Source: Favolaschia claudopus (Eukaryota; Basidiomycota; Agaricomycetes; Agaricales; Mycenaceae). From it: a DNA stretch of 64,000 bases. This document shows positions 44,830-56,819 of this stretch, in pieces. The stretch covers positions 1,488,001 through 1,552,000 of the forward strand of contig JAWWNJ010000046.1 of NCBI GenBank assembly GCA_037176885.1. Reading direction: 5' to 3'. Position 1 is the first letter of the stretch, and each line of letters begins with the position of its first letter. Below the pieces are notes generated by a model. It searched no databases. It saw nothing but the letters and a program-made list of their open reading frames with translations, and was not told where the DNA came from. Made by a program: the position numbers and the translations under genes.

Positions 44830-46218
44830 TCAAACTACAGATAGAACAGACCAGTTAGCACCCCACACAGATATTTCAAAAGGACGCTCACCCGTTACGC
44901 TGGTGCCGAAAACACACGCTAAGCAGATACACCTCGCATCCTCAGGATCCACAAAGTAGCTTCGCAGCTCGGCGACCTCATCCACCGTTCCAGCAGAACA
45001 AAACGGTCCTTGGACCGAGCGCAGACTCACAGGTACTCCGACGCCCCTCATTATCGTCCGGGTGCCACCCCGCGCCCTAACAACACTCAGCAAATCCCCA
45101 ATCTGTAACGGCGCATCGATACACAGATGCATCAACGACGGGCAAAGCCAGCCCCCCACAACCGGCCCCGCACCTTCTGGGGAAGCAAGCGCCCTGAACA
45201 AATCCGTCTCCGCACTCCGTGCCCCCGGCATGGAAGTCAAATCCTCCCCAATCTCGCGAGTATCGAAAAGAGTCAGGCGCACAAGCGCAGGGAGGCGCGC
45301 AAGAAACCCGATGAACAGGGGGATGTCCTGCGGCAGGAGACAGTTTGCTAGTTCGAGATATTGGAGATGGGTGGGGAGGTAGGAGGGTTGGCTCCATTGT
45401 GAGAAGATGGAGGTCATTTGCGCAACGGAGCAGTCGCGGATGGTCAGCGTCCGCAGCGCAGGCGCCCGCAGGTCCAAAAGAAGGGAAGTGAGATTCGAAA
45501 CGCGCGAGAGATCGAGGTTCTGGAGGTGCGGTAGGAAGACAGGTTCCTTCGGTCCGGAGAATGGGAGGAGGTATATGTTGTGGAGATGAAGGGTGTGGAG
45601 GTTCGGGGTGAGTGAGAGATAGCGGTGGATGGTGGATGCAGGCATATTGCCGTCGAACATTCCACCGTACCTCTCCAACTCGAGATACGTGATGCGCGGC
45701 GTGAGGAATGGTGTTATCCATTGTTCAGGGAGGCTCACGGCTGTGAAAGAATGAAGATTTCGCTGCCTGGCCTCCACTTGAAAGAATTTCTCCGCCGAAA
45801 CCACCCTATTGAAATCCTCATGAAACCGCAGCCGCAGCACCTCCACTCGCCCCATGTCCGCCCAGCTCGCAGACGAGAGCAGATTTGTCAATATATCAAC
45901 CCGCACCCAATTATGCGAAAGTGCAACAAGACTGGGCAAAAACTTGCGCAAATGCTTGTCCCCTAGTGCCCGCACTCCCTTGCGGCCAACAGTGATCCTG
46001 AGATCGGTCTCCTTTGCCTTGACGAGTTGTTGAGTAAGAAGGGGTATAGAGCTGCGCTGGTCGATAACGAGGATGCCCCAGAGACTGGGAGTGGACAGCA
46101 CGACGTCGTGGCAGACCGAGGAGACGAGACAGACGGGAGGGAGGAAGCTGATTCCCCAAGCTTCCGTTGCAATTTCTAGTACACGCCCAAAGATTTCGGG
46201 GGGAAGCTGGTCGAGCAT
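44830..46218 (-). CDS. F-box protein with leucine-rich repeats
   Basis: A single exon of 462 codons. It opens directly with the F-box: MLDQLPPEIFGRVLEIATEA, then PPVCLVSSVCHDVVLSTPSL and WGILVIDQ. The remaining part has repeated LxxLxLxx units: RVEVLRLRFHEDF, RITYLELERYGGMFD, NLHTLHLHNIYLLPF, HLQNLDLSRVSNLTSLLLDL, ALRTLTIRDC, HLQYLELANCLLP and ALVRLTLFDTREIG, then SLMHLCIDAPLQIGDLL. F-box proteins join SCF ubiquitin ligases through Skp1; the LRR part would recruit the substrate. The absence of introns differs from most genes here and suggests a recent retro- or expanded-family origin. The substrate is not predictable. Confidence 0.85.
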   Translation of the reverse strand: MLDQLPPEIFGRVLEIATEAWGISFLPPVCLVSSVCHDVVLSTPSLWGILVIDQRSSIPLLTQQLVKAKETDLRITVGRKGVRALGDKHLRKFLPSLVALSHNWVRVDILTNLLSSASWADMGRVEVLRLRFHEDFNRVVSAEKFFQVEARQRNLHSFTAVSLPEQWITPFLTPRITYLELERYGGMFDGNMPASTIHRYLSLTPNLHTLHLHNIYLLPFSGPKEPVFLPHLQNLDLSRVSNLTSLLLDLRAPALRTLTIRDCSVAQMTSIFSQWSQPSYLPTHLQYLELANCLLPQDIPLFIGFLARLPALVRLTLFDTREIGEDLTSMPGARSAETDLFRALASPEGAGPVVGGWLCPSLMHLCIDAPLQIGDLLSVVRARGGTRTIMRGVGVPVSLRSVQGPFCSAGTVDEVAELRSYFVDPEDARCICLACVFGTSVTGERPFEISVWGANWSVLSVV

Positions 46219-48041
46219 GTCGAGACTTGGGTAGTGAACGGTACAATAAGTTGAAGTATTCTGTGTTGATTTCTGTGGTTTTAACGTTCTAGGGACGGTA
46301 CCGGGCTATCGGGTTGGCGTCGGAATGACCTTGACACTGCCAGTCGGGGCCGACAACGAGAGTGATCAAGCAAAACAATGTTGGCACCGTACGACACATT
46401 CTCGAGTACAATCGAGTCACTGAGTGTGTGCCACTGGGAGTATCGTGCCGAGGTGATGATCGGATGTGATGGTCTCCGAAGGTGAGGAAAAGCCGAAGAG
46501 AACCAACGTGTCGGAAAGACAGGAAAGGCAGGCAGATTTCGCATATTACAATACGAACCAGAGATAAGTAGATGACAGATATTTACCCCTGATCCTGAAC
46601 AAGGAGGAATAAGGAGAAGAGACGGGAAGGAATCGAATGCTGCATGAGAAAAAAGGGAGTTGGCGGAAAACCGAATCGTAAAATCTGAAGCGGATGCAAT
46701 GCATACATGAATAATCAAGATGAAAAAGGTGGATGGCGAACAAGTGCACCAGTACATAGTAAATAAATGAATCACCAGATAAGCCACATCGGAAACTAAG
46801 CCCTGGTGCTTACTCAAGGAGGGTAAATAAGTGACATGAAGCAGTCATCAGAAGCGGAGAGACAACCCAGGGAGCTGGAGGGTGGATGGAAAACCAGAAC
46901 GCAGTGACGAGGAAGTAACAATGGATGGGGAGAGAAGGCCTCAAGCATGAAAGGTGCAAAAATAAAGGTGAGACCTCGTCAGGCCAGGGTGAGGAGAGGG
47001 ACGGCGTCCCGCCAAAGAGGAGCACAGTCCACAAGGTGAACAGGTGCGAGATGAGGAGCACAGTCCACAGAGTGAACAGGTGCGAGATGAGGTGCATCGC
47101 CTACAAGGTAGACAGATGCGCAGATGAAGATGGAACCTCGCCAGGCCTGGGTGATGAGATGGACGGCGTTCCGCAAGATGAGTACAGTACGAGAAATCGA
47201 AAGTGTAGAGGATGAAGAAATGGACTAGGAAAAGAGAAGAAGCCAAAGTAGCAATGCATGAGCAAGGAAGAAGAATATGTATGCTAAAGTGAAATGAACA
47301 CACAGAGGAGGAATCGAGGACAGGAATAATGAGGAAGTTATGGCGCATAGTCATATGTGCATGTGCAATGTCGGTCGAGAATGTCGAGGTGAACGTAGAC
47401 GGGCGAAGGCTAGTGTGAGGGATGAAAGAGGAAGGCAGATTGACGGAAGAAATACATTGTTGCGGTAAGCGATGAGGATGTGAAGGAGAAACGATGATGT
47501 AGAGGGTGACAACAGAAGAATATTCTACTGCACTTGTATGATTTTAAAAAGGTAACATAATCGAGGCGAGCGATCAGAGAGGGAGGCTCGCTGATATGTG
47601 GATGGATGACAGGGATGAACAGAAAAGTGATCCAGTCGCCCGCAACAAAAGACACGTGTATGGGATCATAACGGCGGCAGAAGTGAGCGAAATCAGGAGG
47701 TGGTAGCGACGCTAAAGGAGGATTGTCGACACAGCGAACAACGTTGTGCGCGAGAGGAAGCTGCTTCAGCGACATGCAGAAAAGAGGGGTGTTGTCGTCA
47801 GAGCATGTAGCCCGAAACGAGGCGAGGTAGATGGATACAAAGCCTGAGCGCTAGAAAATGTGAGAGAAGATAATATCCACGAGTGTGATTCGAACAAACA
47901 AGAGGGACACAATACGAACCCTGCACGCCGGAAACCAAAATCAAAAACGATAGAAGCCGCAACGTCGGATTGAGATGAGGAAGAGCGGGGTATTTGGCAG
48001 AAGCGTGCAAGCCAAACAACGCCTCTTCACCCCAATCGCGA
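46219..48041. other. Purine-rich gene-free region
   Basis: About 1.8 kb on the plus strand dominated by A/G with many small non-homologous frames. Low-complexity GAAG and GGAGAG stretches are common, including around 46840-47460. Apart from the tandem repeat at about 46975-47200 nothing is recognised. Confidence 0.5.
46975..47200 (+). repeat. Imperfect tandem repeat, about 36-bp units, within a duplicated frame
   Basis: Units share GAGCACAGTCCACA followed by AGGTGCGAGATGA, with two close copies and one weaker copy (GTGCATCGCCTACAAGG) between 47019 and 47115. The flanking text GGGTGAGGAGAGGGACGGCG near 46988 recurs as GGGTGATGAGATGGACGGCG near 47149, so the block is a nested duplication. Function unknown. 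Confidence 0.6.
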
Positions 48042-48771
48042 ATGGCGGAATATTCGACTCTGTGCGCAGGATACAAGCAGGTCGAAGCATTTGGTCCCGA
48101 CGACGAATACGAGGAAGAGGAAGTGGTGTATGTGACGTTGGACCTGGGGGATATCGAGCCGTCGCTCATTCCGCGGTCTTCCCACTACCGCCTCATAGTA
48201 CGTTTCAGGATCGTTGGAAGGAGCGTATACGTATAAGTCGCTCAGAATGAGTTATATGTTAGGGCTTGGACACGCCAACTCCATTTTTGCAGTTGTCGGG
48301 CACGGTGTTCAAGGGCAGGCATGACGGGCTGTTGGGGACGGAATTGTTGTTCACTGAGGGGAAGGGTATGTATGCGGAGCCTCTCTAGCGTCCGCTCAAC
48401 GAAACATGCATGCATCTATTATTCCAGATCCGGCTGACGCGAGCAAACGAGCCATCGTCCACGTCGCGAACACGGAGCAGCGAATCAACTTCAAGGAAGT
48501 GCGGCTGAAACCGAAAGCGCCAGCTGCAGGCGAAGATGATTATTTGCCATTTGAAGACGATGGAAGGTTCGGCGTGGACAATATAACGGGGAAGAAGCCG
48601 CCTATGCGGAAACGGGCACCGCGTCGGCCGCGCAAAGAGAAGGACAAGGAGGGCGTTGAGATCGAGGCGGTAGGAGAGACAAATGGTAATGACGGGGCAG
48701 TTGGAGAAGCAGAGCAACGAGAAGAACAAGAACAAGTGCAAGTGCAAGTTGAAGTAGAGCAACAGGTGTAG
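48042..48771 (+). CDS. RNA polymerase III factor TFIIIC subunit 6-like (triple-barrel domain)
   Basis: Three exons. Exon 1: MAEYSTLCAGYKQVEAFGPD with an acidic run, then VVYVTLDLGDIEPSLIPRSS, HYRLI. Exon 2, after a GTACGT intron: GLDTPTPFLQLSGTVFKGRH, DGLLGTELLFTEGK. Exon 3: DPADASKRAIVHVANTEQRI, NFKEVRLKPK, then a basic patch (PPMRKRAPRRPRKEKDKEG) and an acidic Gln/Glu tail. The YVTLDLG, FLQLxGTVFKGRHDxLLGTELLF and NFKEVRLKPK pattern matches the triple-barrel domain of TFIIIC subunit 6 (GTF3C6/Tfc7). That subunit belongs to the TFIIIC complex, which binds A/B boxes at tRNA genes in the nucleus. Met 48042 is preferred; an in-frame Met at 47994 would add 16 residues. The next gene begins 70 bp downstream on the same strand. 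Confidence 0.8.
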
Positions 48772-48841
48772 ACCAAACAATTGTATACAACGTATATATG
48801 CGAACAAATTTTTATGTAAATTTTAGATTGTGGGCTGGTGG

Positions 48842-51033
48842 ATGTCCCGCTCGTTGCCGCCGCATGTCGTCGCAACCGCAGAGCATGTCGCTCACGCCGC
48901 CGCAACCCAAACACGCCTTAACACTGGCAGCCTTGGCAGAAGAGCACTCGACTATCTTCGCGCAAACCAGGACAGAGCCATCAAGCCCGATGAACAGGTC
49001 AAGATCGTCGCGCGTCGTATGATCAAGGCAGAGCGCGATGAGCGCGTCAACATCACCCAGGCTCTAACTCCAGAGAAAACGTCAGTCTAATATTGTCTTT
49101 GGTACATTCGATTCACAATGACTTGTTCAGATATATGGCTGGTTTCACCCGTCCCAAAGAATTGCGTGCCTCCAACTGGTTTCCAGGCGGTGCTTATCTT
49201 GCTCAAGGCAAGGTATACGAGTCTCCGGTCGACGAAGCATATCAACCCTACACCGTCTTTCTGCTGGAATCCAGACACACTGTACGCTATGGTGTTGGCC
49301 GCGTTGAATCTGAGGAATGGATCTACGGAGCTTGCCGCGAGCCCGAACTACTTGGCGTTTTGAAGAAGTACAATTCAGACACCGCACCACAGTACGTTTT
49401 GGAGGCGATGGACAATGCCCGCTGGCCGGAGGGGCCTCAGCTGAAGCCTAAACCACAACAGCAATGGTGGCTCGACGCCGAAGATTTGAGGCAAACTCAC
49501 GAAGAACTTGGGATACCGGAATACAAATCAAGGCGGTTGGAGATCAAGGCGCACTACCTACGCACATACTTCAGAAAAACGGGAAACCCCACTCGCGCCT
49601 TTCATTCTTCCCCCATTCTCCTCACAAACCAAAACCTCCAATCCAGCCCCTCCATCTTCCTCCCAGACACAGTAGAAGAATGGGACTACCTCCAAACCCC
49701 CCGCCAACCCAACGCCGACGCCGTAACCCGCGCAGAATACATCCCCACCCTCAGAGACACGCCCTTCTGGCGCCCCCTCCTTACCATCACCGCCGCCAGC
49801 CGCCCCATCGCCCTCAGCATTCTGCGCCGCTGCCACGGCCTTGATCGCGGGCTGCCCTACCACTCCGTCCTCGACAACGACGACAAAAAGTGCCGTTCGT
49901 CCTACGGCATGCGCATGCGCACCATCCGCATCAACCGCATGCGCCAAATCGCGCTTCAACTCGCGCAGGCCCTCGCGGGCTTCCGCGGGGGGCTCATCGG
50001 CGTGCGCTTCGAGCCCGACACCATGGGCCGCGGCATCGCAGGCGAGGGCCTCGCGGACCCTATCCCCTACGACAAACGCGTTTTGAGTATCGGCGTCGCG
50101 CAGTGGTATCGCCTCGCTGACGAAATAAAGGAGTCGTTCCTTGCTGATGCGGCTGAATCGATCCCCGGGCGCAGCGCATTCGAGGTTAATGGTTTGGATG
50201 ATTGGGGGAATCGGAGGGCGGATGGGGGGGAGGTGGTTCCGTGGCGGGCGTATGCAGACACGCCTGTGGATCGGTTGAAGCGCGAGGCGTGGTATAAAGA
50301 GTACGTGCATTTGTTGCTGGCGGAGAAGGCGTTTGCGACGTGGGCGAAGGAGAAGCAGGAGGCGAGGAGGCCGATGCTGATACGCGCTGAGTTCAAACCG
50401 ACGCAACCCGCGAAGGTGAAAGTGCGTCTTGCGCAGGACAAGGGGGAGAAGGAAGACGAGACCGTCCTCAACGAAGAAGGCGAGGCGGAGGAGGTCGTAA
50501 AGACGCAACCGCCGAAGGTGAAAAGGAGGAAAGCGCGTCTTGCTCAGCGGGAGCACGACGACGACGAGGAGGAGGAGGAGAAGGAAGACGACATCGTGCT
50601 CAACGAAGAACTCGAGGCGGAGGACTCCGAGGACGAGGAAGTCGTGGAAGAGAAACACGAATGGCGCGGCCCGCTCAACACTCCCCAAAACCACCCCATC
50701 GTCTACATGACGCCCAAATCCTTCCAAGCCTTCCTCCAATCCAAATCCGACACCTTCGACTCCTCGTACCTCACCGCCGCCTCCCCATTCCCCGACTTCG
50801 TCCTGTGCAAACCCAACGGCAAGCCCGTGGTTGGCGAAAGGAATTCCGAGACGGGGAAGATCGAGACGAAGGGGATGATTCGGATTGCGCCGACGTATGG
50901 GAGGCTTGTGGTGAAGAGGAGGCTGGAAATGTATAATTATACGAGGACGTTTCAGCTTGCGATGATTATTGCGTCGCAGAGTGGGGGTGGGAGGATTGAT
51001 TCGCCCAAATTTTTGCAGAATAATAGAACGTAG
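48842..51033 (+). CDS. Conserved protein of unknown function with central acidic repeats
   Basis: Two exons joined at an intron 49081-49130: TQALTPEK-T then YMAGFTRPKELRASNWFPGG. The product is about 710 residues. The first 80 residues are Ala/Arg-rich helix (NTGSLGRRALDYLRANQDRA) and could be a mitochondrial presequence. The first half has ordered blocks: YTVFLLESRHTVRYGVGRVE, WWLDAEDLRQTHEELGI, TPFWRPLLTITAASRPIALS. A central segment repeats a KVK/VRLAQ motif with acidic runs: KVKVRLAQDKGEKEDETVLN, then KARLAQREHDDDEEEEE. The end is again ordered (TPKSFQAFLQSKSDTFDSSY). The start has a modest context; an upstream GTG is not considered. No family was recognised. The reverse strand has a long open shadow frame because of codon bias. 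Confidence 0.65.
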
Positions 51034-51410
51034 GGAGTCTGTTTTTGATTTTAGATGGGTGGGAGCGCGTCGGTTGGGTTGCTGCATACTCACCATTCTT
51101 ACTGTATTTTTATCGCCATTTACTTACTTATGTAGTATATACAAACCACCACCCCTTCACCTTAGCAGAAGTATAATCAACGATTCGTTCAACCGCTAAT
51201 GCATTACAATCCACAAAATATAGCGACAGCGAAGGTTGAAGAGAAAAACCAAGGGGATGGATGTAAACGAGTGGACAGCGTTTTGTAGGGTATATAAAAC
51301 ACGTTTTGTACGAGCACAATTGGTGAAGCAAAGCCAGGCCATTATCCAAACAGAATTGTCGAACGAGAGGTAGCTAAGGATGGGACGGAAACCCCAGGGG
51401 TGAGGTACAC
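51034..51410. other. Convergent 3' intergenic region
   Basis: About 0.38 kb of AT-rich sequence between two genes that run toward each other; it should hold both polyadenylation regions. No gene is recognised. Confidence 0.4.
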
Positions 51411-52915
51411 TCATCGCCTGCCGGTGCCACGACCATACCCGACCTGGAGGTTGTCGAGCTCCGCCTCGAGCTGCTTGATGGCACTGTGCGCAAGCTCGAG
51501 GTCTTTGTTGAGGCGATCGCGTTCGGCGATGAGCTGCGTGCAAAAAAAACACATGTTTAGTTCATCTCATCTCATCTATAATAGAGGAAAGAAGAGGAAG
51601 GAAGCTTACATGTTGCTCCCACTGCCTGAACCTCGACTCCTCCGCCTTGACCTGCTCCGTGAAGCGCTTGCGCAGCTGCTCCTCCTCGTCCTTGAACTTG
51701 GGGTTGTCGCTCTTCTTGACCTTGGGCTCGCCGAACTTGCGCGTCTCCATCTGCGACTGGCGGTAGTTCTCGTAGTGCGATTCCTCCGTCGTGGAGATGA
51801 GGTCGAGCATGTGCGTGCGGATGAGGAGGGAGCGCAGCTTCTTGAAGTCGCAGTGGTTCTCATTCTCGACTAGAAAGTACATCGACGTGAGTAAAGGCGC
51901 GAAGATGGATGGAGGGAATATGCAACGCACCCTCAGCCACTCCCCACAGATATTCACGGCCCTTGACGACGCGACCGTCGGGGGTTTTGACGTCTTCTGT
52001 GGAACCGATGATGGAGAATGGGATGGCGTCCTGGAGAATGCGAGCGTGCTCTGCGCTCTCGTCGTCGGCCTCAATGGGGGGAGTGTAGATACGGATGCCC
52101 TGGGCCGCAATGACCTCGCGAATCTATGTACGAGGAAGATTAGGTCTGCATCAAAAGGTTGACGTAAAGATATATGCGCACGCGTTGCTTGAAGGTGAAG
52201 AGGTCATTCTGGGTGAGGGTGTCGGCCTTTGCTACGACGGGGATGAGATTGACGCGGGTGCCGAGACGCTTCATGATCTCAATGTCGAGCGGCTTGAGGC
52301 TAAGTATTTTCATTAGGTACAAACGCGAAAGAAGAGAAGGAGGGCGAAAGCGTACGTGTGTCCGGTGGGTCGGATGAAGTAGAGACATGCGTGGACGCGC
52401 AAGTCGGTCTTTTCGTGGCGCTGGGGCTGCTGCTCCTGGCGCATGTAGGCTTCATGCTGGTCGTCAATGAACTCGACAATAGGGGACCAAGAGTCGCGGT
52501 TGTTGACGTAGTCGCCGAACCCGGGGGTGTCGATGACGGTGAGCTTGACCTTGAACTGCTTCTCCTCGAGCTCGGCCTTGATGATCTCGACCTCTGTGAG
52601 CTTGTCCATCTGCTTGACATGGCGCTTGCTGTAGTTCTTTGGAGGAGACAGCTCGGTGGAGAAGAGGGTGTTGATGAGAGTGGTCTTTCCCAGTCCCGAC
52701 TCGCCTATATAGTGTGCAGTTAAGTACGTGGTTTTTTGTGGAAGGACACGGCCAGAGCGTACCAACGACCATGATGGTGAAGTGCGCCCCACGCTTGGCT
52801 ACTATTTTGTGTTTCTGCAAAGAGAATAAGCATTTCAGAAAAGAGATAGAGGAGGACTACAGACTTGGTTAGGGAGATTTGCGATACCAATACCATCGAC
52901 AATTGGGGCAGCCAT
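51411..52915 (-). CDS. CDC12: Septin Cdc12
   Basis: Starts [17 protein letters not shown], then [18 protein letters not shown], with the P-loop [16 protein letters not shown] following. Next come [17 protein letters not shown] (switch region, G3), [54 protein letters not shown] (G4), a [10 protein letters not shown] stretch, then [20 protein letters not shown] and a C-terminal coiled coil ([32 protein letters not shown]) ending GRGTGRR. The order and the coiled coil identify Cdc12 rather than Cdc3/10/11. It polymerises with the other septins into filaments and rings that direct cytokinesis and hyphal/clamp morphogenesis. Six or so short introns. Its start is 88 bp from the start of the DNAJC28-type gene, implying a shared promoter region. 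Confidence 0.93.
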
Positions 52916-53003
52916 TTTTGCGACGAAGAGTGAACGAACGAGTTGACCAGACCAAGTTTTATTCAAAGGCACAAGCCAAGCACAATCACACCGCCACCTC
53001 TGC
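52916..53003. promoter_or_regulatory. 88-bp divergent intergenic region
   Basis: The Cdc12 start and the DNAJC28-type start face away from each other with only 88 bp between. Both core promoters must lie here or in the first exons. No TATA-like box is evident. Confidence 0.4.
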
Positions 53004-54511
53004 ATGCTAATCCTACCTCGCTTAACCCTCAAATGTCCTCCTCGCTTTTCAACCTCCAGTCTCCGTCGCTGCCCTGCTAATCCTCCCGCACCGGAATATC
53101 CACAAACTGAACCTGCAAATGAATTCGCCAAACCCTTGACCGGAAGCGCAAAACTATTTGCGGACGCTGCACGAGAAGAGGCAGAAGCTCAGCCTTCACG
53201 CGTCGTTGACCGTCAAGAAGACTTGAATTGGACTGGCGATGAACGCATCGAGGATACTGTCAATATTTTCGTTTGCAAGGAGACCAGAATAATTCTCATT
53301 CGTCAACTGCAGGTTCTGCGTATGCTCATCGACAAGTACAAACCCCTACGCACAGGGAAAATACAGACAGCCGAAACAAAAATCCGAAATTCACCACCGC
53401 AAGTGCAGGTCTATCAAGAGCTTCCGACGTTAGGTCATACACCACCGCCCACCGGCGGCTCCTGGGCAGATGTCCCCCTCCTGCCGGGCTCACCCGACCA
53501 CCGCCCATGGCATACGGAATTCAAAGTCCCAACTCATGCCCAGGCTTCTATCAGATTCGCGCGCTTCCCTGGCCCCTCATCCGGTTCACGGCGCACTCCC
53601 CTCGGCGCTGAATCAGAGCAAACGCGCAGGGCCGAAAAAGAGATTCATAAGAAAGTCGGCCGTCTCATCGGTGCCCGTGAATCTATCATCGACTACCGAC
53701 TTGGTCTCGGCCCTAATTCCAAGTCAAGTGGTATTTCGCGCATGAACCCCGTATCCGTCAAGGGTTGGACGAGTCTCGTCGAAGACAGGATTGAGGTAAG
53801 TATTATCTGCGCTCGAAATCTTCATTGCAATACCGCATTTTTGACACTCATGCTGCGGCGTCACAGCGAGCCAGCCGCGCAGGCTTCTTCTCCACCATCA
53901 AAGGCCAGGGCAAACCGCTCACCCGCACAGTCGAAGAATCCAACCCCTTCATCGCGCGTGAAGAGTTCCTCATGAATCGAATCATGAAACGCAACGGCGC
54001 CGTCCCGCCCTGGGTACAGCTGCAAACCGAGCTTGAATCCGCCCTCGCCACCTTCCGCGCTCTACTCCTCGAGGGCTGGACGCGGCACGCCGTGCGCGAG
54101 CTCACCTTCGATGGAGTCAAAGCTAACGCGGATCCCATGACGCTCAAGGCCTTTCGGGACCCGAGCTGGGCCAGGCGCGAGACGAGCTATCATACTGCTG
54201 CATTGGCGGAGGTGAATGAGAGGGTGGAGAAGTACAACGTCCTGGCGCCGTATGCGGTGCGGAGGCCGCTGTATACGCTCGAGATGGAGCTGGCGGGTGT
54301 GTATGAAAGGGCTGCGGAGGATGTGGTGAGGGCGGTTACGGAGCGTGCTGTGACGACGACGAGGAAGGTGGGGGAGGCGGGGGCGGCTTCTGGTGCGACG
54401 GCTGCGATCAAGTCTGGGAATGTGGACTGGGCTTGGTTGCGGAGATTTGGGCAGACACTGCTTGCTGTTGGACGGAGGCTGGCGCGATTAATACGTGTTC
54501 GAACGCGGTAG
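53004..54511 (+). CDS. DNAJC28-type protein (DUF1992), probably mitochondrial
   Basis: Three exons: MLILPRLTLKCPPRFSTSSL start, ending GDERIEDT; intron about 53260-53311; VLRMLIDKYKPLRTGKIQTA onward to SLVEDRIE; intron near 53794-53866; then RASRAGFFSTIKGQGKPLTR to the stop. The last exon has the DUF1992/DnaJ-C28 core: GQGKPLTRTVEESNPFIARE EFLMNRIMKRNGAVPPWVQL. It lacks a visible DnaJ HPD motif, as in fungal members where only the C28 domain is kept. The basic N-terminus with few acidic residues (LPRLTLKCPPRFSTSSLRR) looks like a mitochondrial presequence. The family is linked to intracellular transport or chaperone roles, without a clear function. The length (about 430-450 residues) is usual. 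Confidence 0.8.
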
Positions 54512-54646
54512 ACTCGAGTAATATACGACCATGTATCTTTGTAGAAGAAAAAAATGTATCTCTTCCCTGCTCCTTTGAAATATCCAGGTGCCTACACGCG
54601 GTCCAAGCGACAAATCTGATGCCGTAACCATTACGTGGCCATCTGA

Positions 54647-56114
54647 ATGTCTCTCAGCTTCGTGGGTGACTGGCCGACGACGATCTCTCTCATATTCGGT
54701 GGATGCTGTAGGTTAGCACACTCTCTCCCGTGCTCTCTTTTCTTGCCACCACTCACCTCACCCTCCCATTGGCAGCAATGCAATCACCCTCGAGCAGCTA
54801 ACGACAGAATACCCGCTCTCCGGCTCTCTCATTACTGCCTTCCAGTTCCTCGTTATCTCTCTGTATGTCTCTCGATGCTCTGGTTCTGTCTAAATGAACC
54901 AATCCCAGTCACGGCCTCCCAACCCACCTATCCTGGAGCAAGAATGCAAACGGCTTACCTCGACTCGGATTCAAACCCCGGCGCATACCCATATCTTCAT
55001 ACCTGATCCAAGTCGCCCTGTTCTATCTCATCTCCCTGCTCAACAATGCGGCGTTCTCGTACCGCATCCCGATGAGCGTGCATATCATATTCCGCAGCGG
55101 GGGGCTGGTGGTTAGTATGCTGTTGGGGTGGGTTGTTAGCGGGAAGAGGTTGGTTTTATTTTTATAATTCATTCTTTTTTCTTTTCTTGTTGAGTATGGA
55201 GCTGATGCGGGGGGATGTGTAGGTATACGGTCTTGCAGGTGTGCTCGGTGTTGGCGGTCACTGTTGGAGTCGTGTTGACCACGTTTTCCGCCTCTGGAGG
55301 TGGAAATGGAAGTGGAAGTAAATCTCAACCCAAGGCCGACGACAATACTTCTGCGGATGCCAACAGTTACACATACTTCCAAGGCATAGCGATCCTCACC
55401 CTCGCGCTGGTCTTCTCTGGGTTCCTCGGGCTCGTACAGGACTACACGTACTCCACGTACGGTTTGCGCGCTGCGCCGACATCACCATCAGAAAAAGCGG
55501 CAACTCAATCCAGCGGCGCACCCCCAGCGCCGCCGCCGCCGACATGGCAAGAATCCATGTTCTACCTGCACTTCCTCGCGCTCCCCATGTTTTTCTTTGT
55601 CCGACACGACATATCCACGCAACTAACATCCATTAACGCCGGCCCACGCACCTCGCTCTCCGTCCCCCTCCCCGAGTCATTACTCTCAGCACTGCACATC
55701 CCCCTCCCCCTTCCCTTCTCTTCCTTCCTCTCCACCGGCTCTCCTTTGGGCACAGCAGGCAAACCCCCGCCGCCGATCAGCATCGCATTAACCCTACACC
55801 GCCCTGCGCTCTCCCTCATCTTCCCGCACGCGTACGTTCCCCTGCTGCTCAATACAATGACGCAGCTGGTATGCGTGGCGGGGGTGCATCGGTTGACAAC
55901 GCGGGTGAGCGCGTTGACGGTGACGCTTGTGCTTGTTGTGAGGAAGGCGGTGAGTTTGGTTGTTAGTGTGTTATGGATGGCGGAGAGAGGGGGAGGGAGG
56001 GGTGGGGGGGTGGATTATGGGTTGATGTGGAGTGGGGCGGGGTTGGTGTTGGCAGGGACGGTGGGGTATTCGGTGGCTACTGGGCGGGCGAAGAGGAAGG
56101 AGAAGACGGAGTAA
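54647..56114 (+). CDS. YEA4: UDP-N-acetylglucosamine transporter (SLC35B4/YEA4, UAA family)
   Basis: Starts MSLSFVGDWPTTISLIFGGC, then across an intron SNAITLEQLTTEYPLSGSLI with TAFQFLVISL. Next YLIQVALFYLISLLNNAAFS followed by YRIPMSVHIIFRSGGLVVSM, then an intron to YTVLQVCSVLAVTVGVVLTT. After these come FQGIAILTLALVFSGFLGLV, QDYTYSTYG, MFYLHFLALPMFFFV and the C-terminal helices LLLNTMTQLVCVAGVHRLTT and RVSALTVTLVLVVRKAVSLV. These features, the repeated membrane helices and the YRIPMSVHIIFRSGGL motif, fit the UAA nucleotide-sugar transporter family, Golgi or ER. It exchanges cytosolic UDP-sugar for UMP, feeding chitin and glycan synthesis. An extended Ser/Pro/Ala linker (about 55480-55790) is longer than usual. 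Splice sites near 54870-55000 are the least certain. Confidence 0.85.
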
Positions 56115-56341
56115 ATTATTATGGAGGGAAGGATTTCACGCGGATTTATGGAGATTATATCATACACATACTTATATGCATTCGAGGTATACTATACAAC
56201 ATGGCATGAGGGTTATAGAGTACAGGCACGAGAATAAACAATCGGATTGAATCCAAAATCGGAGTGGTGGTGTGGTCTGTGCGCAAGTCCGTGAGCAACG
56301 GAAAAGAAACGCAAAACCAATGTGACTCACACGGGGGGCGT

Positions 56342-56819
<478 letters not shown>

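Noticed and set aside
49558..51096. Long 512-codon open frame on the minus strand
   Set aside because: It is antisense to the well-supported gene at 48842-51033, and its content (Leu/His/Arg runs) mirrors the codon bias and acidic repeats of the other strand. No domain is recognisable.
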